Source: Trebonia kvetii | GTDB lineage: Bacteria > Actinomycetota > Actinomycetes > Streptosporangiales > Streptosporangiaceae | Length of the DNA stretch: 64,000 nucleotides | Assembly: GCF_007827045.1 (NCBI RefSeq) | Contig: NZ_RPFW01000003.1 | Span: 930,001-994,000, forward strand | Direction: 5' to 3' | In this document: in pieces, positions 8,626 to 16,083 of the stretch | How the letters are laid out: each line of letters starts with the position of its first letter | How positions within the stretch are numbered: the stretch's first letter is position 1 | The notes under the pieces: model-generated | Told to the model about the DNA's origin: nothing | What the model saw: the letters and a program-made list of their open reading frames with translations, nothing else | Databases searched by the model: none | Program-made: the position numbers and the translations under genes

Positions 8626-10788
8626 TTGAGCGCGGACACCTCCGTGCCGAAGCAGCGGGAGGCCGGATTGGGCGAGTTCGAAGCCTGGCTGCCTGACGCC
8701 GTGCTGCGCGACGCGTCGGCCGGGATGGCCCTCATCGACACCGATCTGCGCTTCGTCTGGGCGAATCCGGCGCTCGCGAGCATGTACGAGCGCGCGGTGA
8801 GCGATTTCAGCGGCCGTCCCGTCGCCGAGGTGCTTCCCGCGGTGGACGCCGCGCGAGCCGAGGCCGCGCTGCACCAGGTGTTCGCCAAGGGCAGCCCGGC
8901 CACTGAGACGTTCGAGACCGGCGCGGCAGCGGCCGGGCAGGTCGCGCCCGGCCAGCGGACTTTCCACTGGTTCCGGGTGAACGGCCTGGACGGCGGGCTG
9001 TACGGCGCGGGCCTGATCGTCATCGCGGGCGGCTCGGGACCAGGGACGGAGGAGGCCCTCCGGCGGAGCGAGGAGCGGTACCGCGCGCTCGTCCAGGGCG
9101 GCGCCCAGATCATCTGGGTGGCGTCGCCGGACGGTGAGATGCTCGAGGACTCCGCCGAGTGGCGCTGGATCACCGGGCAGACCGCGGAGGAGTTCCTCGG
9201 CAACGGCTGGCTTGACTCCATCCATCCCGAGGACCGCGAGCGCGTCGAGCGCGACTGGCACGAATCCCTGCGCACCGGCAGGATCTTCGACGACCGGTTC
9301 CGCATGCGGGCCAGGGGCGGCTCCTACCGGCACTACGACGTGCGGGCGGTGCCGATCGAGCGGGATGGCAAGATCGCCGAGTGGGTCGGCGCCTGCACCG
9401 ACGTGACAAGCCAGCGCGAGGCCGAGGAGATGCGCGGGCGGCTGACCGACCAGCTGTCGGCGGCGGCGCTGCGCACGGCGCGGTTGCAGCAGGCGACCGC
9501 GATGCTCGCCGAGGCCCTCGATGTCGAGCAGGTGGTCGAGGTGATCACCGAGGTGGGCAGGACCGCGATCGGGGCGCTGCGCTCGGCGGTCGCGCTGCTC
9601 GAGGACGACAAGCTCGGCCTGCGCGTGGTCAACCCGTCTGGCCTGGCTCCGGCCGGCCCCGACGGGGCGGGGGTGCCGCTGACCCTGGACACCCCGAGCG
9701 TGATGACGAGGGCGATCGCTACCCGCCGCCCGGTGCTCATCGCCGATCCCGAGGAGCTGCGCAAGCAGTTCGAGACCAGCCTGGAGGCGGGCGACAGGGA
9801 CAACGCTGCGGGCTCGCCCGACGGGGTGCTCGACACGGGCGACGAACAGGCCTGGGTGGGCCTGCCGCTGCTCGCCGCGGGCATGCCGCTCGGCGCGCTG
9901 CGCTTCTCGTTCGGCAAGCCGCGCACCATCCTCGAGGAGGAGCGGGTCTTCCTGGAGGCGCTGGCCGGCCAGTGCGCGCTCGCCGTCGAGCGGGCGGAGA
10001 TGTACGAGAAGGAGCACACCGCGGCGGTAACACTGCAGCGCAGCCTGCTGCCCGGCGAACTGCCCAACGTGCCGGGCCTCGCGCTCGACGCCAGGTACCT
10101 GCCGAGGTCCACGGACGTGGGCGGTGACTGGTACGACGTATTCCGGCTGCCGGACAGGCGCCTGGCCGTCGCCGTCGGTGACGTCATGGGCAAGGGACTG
10201 CTCGCGGCGGCAGGCATGGGCCGGGTCCGCAATGCGCTCCGGGCACTCGCGCTGACCGACCCGCGGCCCGCCGCGGTGCTGGCCGGGCTTGACAGGCTGT
10301 TTACGGCCACCGAGCTCGAGGAACAGGTCACCACGGTGTCTTACCTGGTGATCGACCCAGAGACCGGCGAGGGGCAGGCGGGGAACGCCGGCCACCCGCC
10401 GACGCTGCTGCTCGCGCCCGGGGCCCTCCCGGTGCTCGACGGCGCGGAGGCGGGCACGCCGCTCGGCTGGGCCAGCCCGCGCCGCCAGCACGCGTTCCGG
10501 CTGCCGCCTGGCTCGACGGCGGTCTTCTACTCCGACGGGCTGGTGGAGAACCGCATGCGCGGCATCGACGCGGGCCTTGATGAGCTGGTCCGGGTCGCCG
10601 CGGGGGCGCCGCAGGATCTGCTTGGCGCTCCTGGACGGCTGCTCCAGCACCTGCTTGACAGCATGCTGGCCGGCCATGAGCAAGACGACGACGTGACGGT
10701 GCTTGTCATGCACGTGCCGGCCGGTCCAGGGTCCGGCGGCACGGCCGGTGAGGATGGGACCCCAGGCCAGCAGTGGGCACAGCGGTGA
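8626..10788 (+). CDS. PAS-PAS-GAF-SpoIIE serine phosphatase (RsbU-like)
   Basis: The 720-aa protein is a signal-controlled PP2C-type phosphatase. Two PAS domains lie at about 14-130 and 140-265, the second with a PAC-like end. A GAF domain follows at about 280-455 and the SpoIIE catalytic domain at about 490-700. Conserved metal-binding acidic residues are visible in VGGDWYDVF (about 498), VGDVMGKG (about 516) and YSDGLVENR near the end. Such enzymes dephosphorylate anti-anti-sigma proteins and so release alternative sigma factors; no anti-sigma partner is adjacent. No membrane segment is seen, so the PAS and GAF modules would sense intracellular signals. The start is taken as TTG at 8626, preceded by AGGTGAGG about 7 nt upstream. 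It is the least certain part, because no ATG or GTG is in frame nearby. Confidence 0.9.
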   Translation: MSADTSVPKQREAGLGEFEAWLPDAVLRDASAGMALIDTDLRFVWANPALASMYERAVSDFSGRPVAEVLPAVDAARAEAALHQVFAKGSPATETFETGAAAAGQVAPGQRTFHWFRVNGLDGGLYGAGLIVIAGGSGPGTEEALRRSEERYRALVQGGAQIIWVASPDGEMLEDSAEWRWITGQTAEEFLGNGWLDSIHPEDRERVERDWHESLRTGRIFDDRFRMRARGGSYRHYDVRAVPIERDGKIAEWVGACTDVTSQREAEEMRGRLTDQLSAAALRTARLQQATAMLAEALDVEQVVEVITEVGRTAIGALRSAVALLEDDKLGLRVVNPSGLAPAGPDGAGVPLTLDTPSVMTRAIATRRPVLIADPEELRKQFETSLEAGDRDNAAGSPDGVLDTGDEQAWVGLPLLAAGMPLGALRFSFGKPRTILEEERVFLEALAGQCALAVERAEMYEKEHTAAVTLQRSLLPGELPNVPGLALDARYLPRSTDVGGDWYDVFRLPDRRLAVAVGDVMGKGLLAAAGMGRVRNALRALALTDPRPAAVLAGLDRLFTATELEEQVTTVSYLVIDPETGEGQAGNAGHPPTLLLAPGALPVLDGAEAGTPLGWASPRRQHAFRLPPGSTAVFYSDGLVENRMRGIDAGLDELVRVAAGAPQDLLGAPGRLLQHLLDSMLAGHEQDDDVTVLVMHVPAGPGSGGTAGEDGTPGQQWAQR

Positions 10789-11005
10789 CCACGGTGCGCC
10801 TGACAGGCACGACTGACGTGTACAAGGCACTCCCGGGTGCCACCTATCGTGGTGGAGAGGAGGCGGGCGGCTTGCTGTTCATATCCCCAATGCAAACGGG
10901 AAGCCTGTTTCCCGGCACGGTCCAGGCGTCAAGACGACCCTCTCGGGAGGGCCCTATTAGCGTGCGAAGGCTCAGCCAAGCTACCCAGCGAAGGAAGAGG
11001 TGACC

Positions 11006-12472
11006 GTGGTGGTGAGCGCTGCCAACTCCGCGGCGCGCAAGCGCTCCAGGCCGTCAAGCTCCACGGCCCGGGACTCGCGGGTGTCCGACCAGGCGGCAGA
11101 CGGCGTGTCCGAGGCTGCCGACCAAGACCAGAGCCGGGCAGTCGGCGGGCGTGCGGCCAAGGCCAGGGAAGAGCTCGCGGCAGTGCCTGCGCAGGAACTG
11201 CCTGGCGATAACTCGGAGGCCGATGGCGACATGGACGCTGACGGCATCGACGGCGACGGTCCCGATGGCGACGACGACCTTGAGGGCGCCGTCGAGCTAG
11301 AGGACTTCGACCTCGAGGACCTCGAAGTCGCCGACCTGGAGATCGCCGACGGACCCGACGCCGACCTGGCGGAGGGTGAGCTGGCGGGAGTCGAGGCGGC
11401 CGAGGACACGGAAGGCGACGAGGACAGCCCCGCCGCCGCCCAGACCGCCGAAGGCGCGCCGGCCGGCGAGGCCAAGGCGCCTGGCGAGGCGGGCGACGAC
11501 GAGATCTTCGTCTTCGGCGACGACGACGATGACCTGCCTGCCGCCCAGGTGGCGGTGGCCGGCGCGACCGCCGACCCGGTCAAGGACTACCTGAAGCAGA
11601 TCGGCAAGGTCCCGCTGCTCAACGCCGAGCAGGAGGTCGAGCTCGCCAAGCGGATCGAGGCCGGCCTGTTCGCCGAGGAGAAGCTGGCCGAGGCCGAGGC
11701 AATGGCAGTCGACCAGCGCATCGACCTGGAATGGATCGCCGAGGACGGCCGCCGGGCCAAGAACCACCTGCTCGAGGCCAACCTCAGGCTCGTGGTGTCG
11801 CTCGCCAAGCGGTACACCGGCCGCGGCATGCTCTTCCTCGACCTGATCCAGGAAGGCAACCTGGGCCTGATCCGGGCCGTCGAGAAGTTCGACTACACCA
11901 AGGGCTACAAGTTCTCCACGTACGCCACCTGGTGGATCCGGCAGGCGATCACCCGCGCGATGGCCGACCAGGCCCGCACCATCCGCATTCCGGTGCACAT
12001 GGTCGAGGTCATCAACAAGCTGGCCCGCGTGCAGCGCCAGATGCTCCAGGATCTCGGCCGCGAGCCGACTCCGGAGGAGCTGGCGGTCGAGCTCGACATG
12101 ACCCCGGAGAAGGTCGTCGAGGTGCAGAAGTACGGCCGGGAGCCGATCTCGCTGCACACACCGCTCGGCGAGGACGGCGACAGCGAGTTCGGCGACCTGA
12201 TCGAGGACTCCGAGGCGATTCAGCCCGGCGAGGCCGTCTCGTTTACGCTGCTCCAGGAGCAGCTCCACTCGGTGCTCGACACGCTGTCCGAGCGCGAGGC
12301 GGGCGTGGTGAGCATGCGTTTCGGCCTCACCGACGGCCAGCCGAAGACCCTCGACGAGATCGGCAAGGTCTACGGGGTGACCCGGGAGCGGATCCGCCAG
12401 ATCGAGTCCAAGACCATGTCCAAGCTGCGGCACCCGTCCCGCTCTCAGGTGCTCCGCGACTACCTGGACTAA
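11006..12472 (+). CDS. hrdB: Principal RNA polymerase sigma factor (HrdB/SigA type)
   Basis: This group 1 sigma-70 factor directs RNA polymerase to housekeeping promoters. The first ~190 residues are a long, strongly acidic Asp/Glu/Ala tail typical of actinobacterial principal sigma factors. Then come region 1.2 (DPVKDYLKQIGKVPLL), region 2 with the -10 recognition and melting helix (GYKFSTYATWWIRQAI), region 3, and region 4 with the -35 helix-turn-helix (TLDEIGKVYGVTRERIRQIESK, written here as its consensus positions near 448-470). The C-terminus PSRSQVLRDYLD is that of an HrdB. AAGGAAGAGG at 10991-11000 places the start at GTG 11006; GTG codons at 11000, 11009 and 11012 are alternatives. 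A CCCTC/GAGGG hairpin sits at 10938-10951 in the leader. The product is essential in relatives. Confidence 0.95.
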   Translation: MVVSAANSAARKRSRPSSSTARDSRVSDQAADGVSEAADQDQSRAVGGRAAKAREELAAVPAQELPGDNSEADGDMDADGIDGDGPDGDDDLEGAVELEDFDLEDLEVADLEIADGPDADLAEGELAGVEAAEDTEGDEDSPAAAQTAEGAPAGEAKAPGEAGDDEIFVFGDDDDDLPAAQVAVAGATADPVKDYLKQIGKVPLLNAEQEVELAKRIEAGLFAEEKLAEAEAMAVDQRIDLEWIAEDGRRAKNHLLEANLRLVVSLAKRYTGRGMLFLDLIQEGNLGLIRAVEKFDYTKGYKFSTYATWWIRQAITRAMADQARTIRIPVHMVEVINKLARVQRQMLQDLGREPTPEELAVELDMTPEKVVEVQKYGREPISLHTPLGEDGDSEFGDLIEDSEAIQPGEAVSFTLLQEQLHSVLDTLSEREAGVVSMRFGLTDGQPKTLDEIGKVYGVTRERIRQIESKTMSKLRHPSRSQVLRDYLD

Positions 12473-12493
12473 CTACCCACTGCTGTGCGATGT

Positions 12494-12534
12494 CCACGGG
12501 TCGGTGCCCGGCTACGGCCGGCGCCGGCCCGTGG
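12494..12534 (+). terminator. Hairpin after sigma factor gene
   Basis: CCACGGG (12494-12500) pairs with CCCGTGG (12528-12534). Inside lies the perfect 14-bp palindrome GGCCGGCGCCGGCC (12516-12529). No T-run follows, only TCGTTC. It lies 22 nt after the stop and could end transcription or separate the sigma gene from the acetyltransferase. Confidence 0.35.
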
Positions 12535-12561
12535 TCGTTCAAACACCAGGAGATGCATGCG

Positions 12562-13110
12562 ATGGCAGTGACCCGGCTTGTCTCGGCAGACGACGCGGCG
12601 CCGCTCGCGCGGCTGCTGACAGAGAACCGCGACTACCTGGCTCCCTGGTCGCCGGTGCAGGACGACGCGTACTTCACCGAAGAGGGCCAGCACCAGGTGA
12701 TCGTGCGCCAGCTCGCCGCCTACGAGCGCGGTGCGATGCTTCCGCTGCTGATCTTCGGCGGTGACGGGGAGATCGCGGGGTCAATCAACTTGAACAGCAT
12801 CATCCGCGGCGCGTTCCAGAACGCGAGCGTGGGCTACTGGGTGAGTCAGGCGCGGGCCGGGCACGGCCTCGCGGGCGCGGCGGTCGCCGAGGCCGTCAAG
12901 ACCGCCTTCGGAGAGCTTGGCCTGCACCGGCTCGACGCGTCGACCCTGCTGCACAACACGCCGTCGCAGCGGGTGCTCGCGCGCAACGGCTTCCGGCCGT
13001 TCGGTGTGGCCGAGTCCTATCTCAAGATCGCGGGCCGCTGGCAGGACCACATCCTGTTCAGCCTGCTGAACCAGTCCGCGGAAAACGGTCACGGGCCGAC
13101 TGCTCTCTGA
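12562..13110 (+). CDS. GNAT acetyltransferase, RimJ/RimL-like
   Basis: The 182-aa protein matches the RimJ/RimL branch of GNAT acetyltransferases, which transfer acetyl from acetyl-CoA to protein N-termini or small amines. The family's acceptor region and core strands are visible: an N-terminal LLTENRDYLAPW typical of RimJ, the strand GSINLNSI, the VGYWVSQARAGHGLAGAAV acetyl-CoA loop (a variant of Q/RxxGxG/A near residue 95-105), and the C-terminal VLARNGFRPFG. ATG 12562 is chosen because AGGAG (12548-12552) lies 9 nt upstream; the ATG at 12553 would touch it. The gene is downstream of the sigma factor on the same strand and convergent with DUF7455. Whether the target is a ribosomal protein is unknown. 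Confidence 0.85.
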   Translation: MAVTRLVSADDAAPLARLLTENRDYLAPWSPVQDDAYFTEEGQHQVIVRQLAAYERGAMLPLLIFGGDGEIAGSINLNSIIRGAFQNASVGYWVSQARAGHGLAGAAVAEAVKTAFGELGLHRLDASTLLHNTPSQRVLARNGFRPFGVAESYLKIAGRWQDHILFSLLNQSAENGHGPTAL

Positions 13111-13148
13111 GCAACACGGCCCGCGATCGTGGGGTCAGGACGCCGGAA

Positions 13149-13358
13149 TCAGTTCTCCGGCTTCGAGAGACGCTGGGTCTCGTCCTGGATGTCAATGGCG
13201 ACCTTCTTGAGCGCCGGCAGGTGTTCTCTGCTGTGGTGGGCGCAAAAGAGCAGCTCACCCGAATTGGGGAGTAGGACGCGGACGTATGCTTGCGCGCCGC
13301 ACCGATCGCACAGATCGAGTGCGGTCAGCGGCTTGGTGGGGGCAATAGCTCCGGTCAC
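13149..13358 (-). CDS. Small DUF7455 protein
   Basis: This 69-aa protein belongs to the short actinobacterial DUF7455 family, often found next to parE. It has CDRCGAQAYVRV near residue 20 and the FCAHHSREHL segment near 43. The Cys-x2-Cys and Cys-x-His-His positions look like a metal site, probably zinc. The C-terminus is helical and charged. The start is GTG at 13358, with AGAGAGGAAA about 6 nt upstream; a longer version from ATG 13376 is less well placed. Function is unknown. It lies beside the topoisomerase IV genes but on the other strand, the same context as in Streptomyces. Confidence 0.82.
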   Translation of the reverse strand: MTGAIAPTKPLTALDLCDRCGAQAYVRVLLPNSGELLFCAHHSREHLPALKKVAIDIQDETQRLSKPEN

Positions 13359-13881
13359 GTCGCTTTCCTCTCTCATGCCTCCGGCTGCTGCATCCGGGTG
13401 GCTCCGGTTTGCTGCGGGGGACGACTGCCTTACAGCACAGCACAACACATACCCCGGCGTCAGGCTTCCCGTGGCCGGGTGGTGTACGCCACAAGCGAAA
13501 ACCGCACCAGCCGCTTGGCAACCCGTTGCGGCAGGATCGATCGCCGGTGACGCCACCACCGTTCGGGTAGTCACCGGTGAGATACCCGTGCGGTTCGTGT
13601 GATGCATACCCTTCTGCGGGCCTCATGACACTTTTGGCCGTAAGTATCCCGTCTATCTCACCTGGTGGGACGATCCTGCCCGGCAGTGTCAAGGCAATGC
13701 CAGCCGGGGCTGCCCTTGCCGGGTAGGCCCGTGCTATCGTTTATGTTTTCGAGTAGTTCTCCTCGCCGGAAAGCCGGGCAAACCGGCGTGGTGCCACCCC
13801 GGCAGCCGGCCTGGGACGCTACCCTTCGAAGGTGGCAGCTATCGCATGCCGCTTATACATTCGAGAGGAGACCGGCCGCCC
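13359..13881. other. Intergenic region upstream of parE, with hairpins
   Basis: No gene is supported in this 523-bp divergent region. CCGGTGAC (13544-13551) is repeated inverted as GTCACCGG (13570-13577), and the latter overlaps the palindrome TCACCGGTGA (13571-13580). A second hairpin lies at 13693-13720: GGCAA/TTGCC around CAGC/GCTG with a 3-nt symmetric internal loop. Either could be a protein site or RNA structure in the parE leader. Open frames here lack ribosome binding sites. Confidence 0.4.
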
Positions 13882-16062
13882 GTGGCAACGCTTACTGATA
13901 CCGTCCGGGCGACGGCGGACCAGAAGACCCGGGCCCGGACGCAGCGGGACTCCCCGCCGGCCGACGCCGCGGACTCCTACAGCGCCAAGCACCTGTCGGT
14001 CCTCGAGGGCCTCGACGCGGTGCGCAAGCGGCCCGGCATGTACATCGGCTCGACCGACGGCCGCGGCCTGCAGCACTGCCTCTGGGAGATCTTCGACAAC
14101 GCGGTCGACGAGGCGCTTGCGGGCCACTGCACCAGGGTCGAGGTGATCCTGCACGCCGACGGCTCGGCCGAGGTGCGGGACAACGGCCGCGGCATCCCGG
14201 TGGACAACGAGCGCAAGACTAAGCTGTCCGGCGTCGAGCTGGTGATGACCCGGCTGCACGCGGGCGGCAAGTTCGGCGGCGGCTCCTACACCGCCTCCGG
14301 CGGCCTGCACGGCGTCGGCGCGAGCGTGGTGAACGCCCTGTCCGCGCGCCTTGACATCGACGTCGACAGGGAGGGTCACACCTGGTCGACCAGCTTCAGG
14401 CGCGGCGTGGCGGGCGAGTTCGGTGCGGAGGGCCCCGACGCCGACTTCGCCCGCAAGTCGGGCCTGCGCCAGACCGCGAAAATCCCGCGGACCAGGACGG
14501 GCACCAGGATCAGGTTCTGGCCGGACCGCCAGGTGTTCCTGCGCGACGCCACGTTCTCCTATGACAGCCTCGCCGAGCGGGCGAGGCAGACCGCCTACCT
14601 CATTCCCGGTCTGGCGATCGTCGTCCGCGCCGAGCCCGGCGCGGGCGGCAGCACCGCCGCCAGCGCGGGCGGCGACGCTCCGGATGCGCCGCGGGAGGCG
14701 GAATACCGCTTCGCGGGCGGCATCGGCGAGTTCTGCGAGCACCTGGGTTCCGGCGAGAAGATCACCGACGTGATCAGGCTGGCCGGCGACGGCACGTTCA
14801 CCGAGACGATCCCGGTGCTCGACGACCGCGGCCACATGACGCCGACCGAGGTCGAGCGCACGCTTGAGGTGGACGTGGCGGTCCAGTGGAACAGCGGCTA
14901 CGACACGATCACCCGCTCGTTCGTGAACGTGATCGCCACCCCGCACCACGGCACGCACGTCACCGGCTTCGACAAGGCGCTGCTCAACACGGTCAACGAG
15001 CAGCTGCGCGCGGCCCGGCTGCTGAAGAGCGCCGACGAGAAGGTCACCAAGGACGACATCCTCGAGGGCCTCACCGCCGTGGTCAGCGTCCGGCTGCCGG
15101 AGCCGCAGTTCGAGGGCCAGACCAAAGAGGTGCTCGGCACCCCGGCGGCCGCGAGGATCGTCCAGCAGGTGGTCAGCACCGGGCTCAAGGACTACTTCGA
15201 GAACCCGCCGCGCGGCGCCAAGCTGCAGGCAAGGGCGGTGCTCGACAAGGTTGTCGCGGCGGCTAAGACCAGGATCGCGGCCCGCGAGCACCGGGAGAAC
15301 CAGCGCCGCAAGTCGGCACTGGCCAGTTCGAGCCTGCCGGCCAAGCTGGTGGACTGCCGGTCGGCCGACGACCGCAGCGAGCTGTTCATCGTCGAGGGCG
15401 ACAGCGCGCTCGGCACCGCCAAGCTAGCCCGCGACTCGGAATACCAGGCGCTGCTGCCGATCCGCGGCAAGATCCTCAACGTGCAGAAGTCGTCCGTGGC
15501 CGACATGCTCAAGAACGCCGAGTGCGCCGCGATCATCCAGGTGATCGGCGCGGGCTCGGGCAGCACCTTCGACCTCGACTCCGCCCGCTACCAGCGGATC
15601 ATCCTGATGGCAGACGCCGACGTGGACGGCGCGCACATCCGCACCCTGCTGCTGACCCTGTTCCACCGCTACATGCGGCCCATGCTCGACGCCGGCCGGG
15701 TGTTCGCCGCGGTGCCGCCGCTGCACCGGATCGAGCTGACCAACCCGCGCAAGGGCCAGCAGAAATACATCTACACCTACTCGGACAACGAGCTGCGCCG
15801 CACGCTGCTCGAGCTGGAGAACAAGGGTCAGCGCTGGAAGGACCCGGTGCAGCGGTACAAGGGCCTCGGCGAGATGGACGCCGGCCAGCTGGCCGAGACC
15901 ACGATGGACCCGCGGCATCGCATACTGCGCCGCATCAGGATCGAGGACGCCACGGCCGCCACCGACGTGTTCAGCCTGCTGATGGGCACCGAGGTGGGGC
16001 CGCGCCGCGACTTCATCGTGAGCGGCGCAAGCGAACTCGATCTTTCCCGCATCGACACCTAA
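13882..16062 (+). CDS. parE: DNA topoisomerase IV subunit B
   Basis: ParE is the ATPase half of topoisomerase IV, which unlinks daughter chromosomes. The GHKL ATPase motifs are in place: EIFDNAVDEAL, VRDNGRGIP and GGLHGVGASVVNAL in the first 150 residues. The TOPRIM domain in the C-terminal half has EGDSALGTAK, PIRGKILNVQK and the metal triad DADVDGAHI. The 726-aa length and KHLSVLEGLDAVRKRPGMYIGS near the start fit actinobacterial ParE rather than GyrB. The product is followed 21 nt later by parC, so they form an operon. The start is GTG 13882, with GAGAGGAG 11 nt upstream; ATG 13846 would add 12 residues. Assignment as ParE rather than a second GyrB rests on the parC partner. Confidence 0.93.
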   Translation: MATLTDTVRATADQKTRARTQRDSPPADAADSYSAKHLSVLEGLDAVRKRPGMYIGSTDGRGLQHCLWEIFDNAVDEALAGHCTRVEVILHADGSAEVRDNGRGIPVDNERKTKLSGVELVMTRLHAGGKFGGGSYTASGGLHGVGASVVNALSARLDIDVDREGHTWSTSFRRGVAGEFGAEGPDADFARKSGLRQTAKIPRTRTGTRIRFWPDRQVFLRDATFSYDSLAERARQTAYLIPGLAIVVRAEPGAGGSTAASAGGDAPDAPREAEYRFAGGIGEFCEHLGSGEKITDVIRLAGDGTFTETIPVLDDRGHMTPTEVERTLEVDVAVQWNSGYDTITRSFVNVIATPHHGTHVTGFDKALLNTVNEQLRAARLLKSADEKVTKDDILEGLTAVVSVRLPEPQFEGQTKEVLGTPAAARIVQQVVSTGLKDYFENPPRGAKLQARAVLDKVVAAAKTRIAAREHRENQRRKSALASSSLPAKLVDCRSADDRSELFIVEGDSALGTAKLARDSEYQALLPIRGKILNVQKSSVADMLKNAECAAIIQVIGAGSGSTFDLDSARYQRIILMADADVDGAHIRTLLLTLFHRYMRPMLDAGRVFAAVPPLHRIELTNPRKGQQKYIYTYSDNELRRTLLELENKGQRWKDPVQRYKGLGEMDAGQLAETTMDPRHRILRRIRIEDATAATDVFSLLMGTEVGPRRDFIVSGASELDLSRIDT

Positions 16063-16083
16063 GACGCGACAAGGACCCGCAGC

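Noticed and set aside
8327..8629. A 100-codon frame ending in TTGA overlap with the phosphatase start, which could be a coupled small gene.
   Set aside because: No ribosome binding site before its ATG, no similarity to a known family, and composition unlike its neighbours.
8218..10830. An 870-codon open frame on the minus strand opposite the phosphatase gene.
   Set aside because: It is a shadow of the phosphatase coding strand: it has no family resemblance, is full of Arg/Gly/Pro/His and lacks a ribosome binding site.
10800..10850. A possible promoter (TGACAG and TATCGT) before the sigma factor gene.
   Set aside because: The spacing of candidate -35 and -10 elements is not 16-18 bp in any combination, so no promoter is called.
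13129..13602. A 157-codon frame on the plus strand opposite DUF7455.
   Set aside because: It overlaps the well-supported DUF7455 gene in antisense, has no ribosome binding site and no domain.
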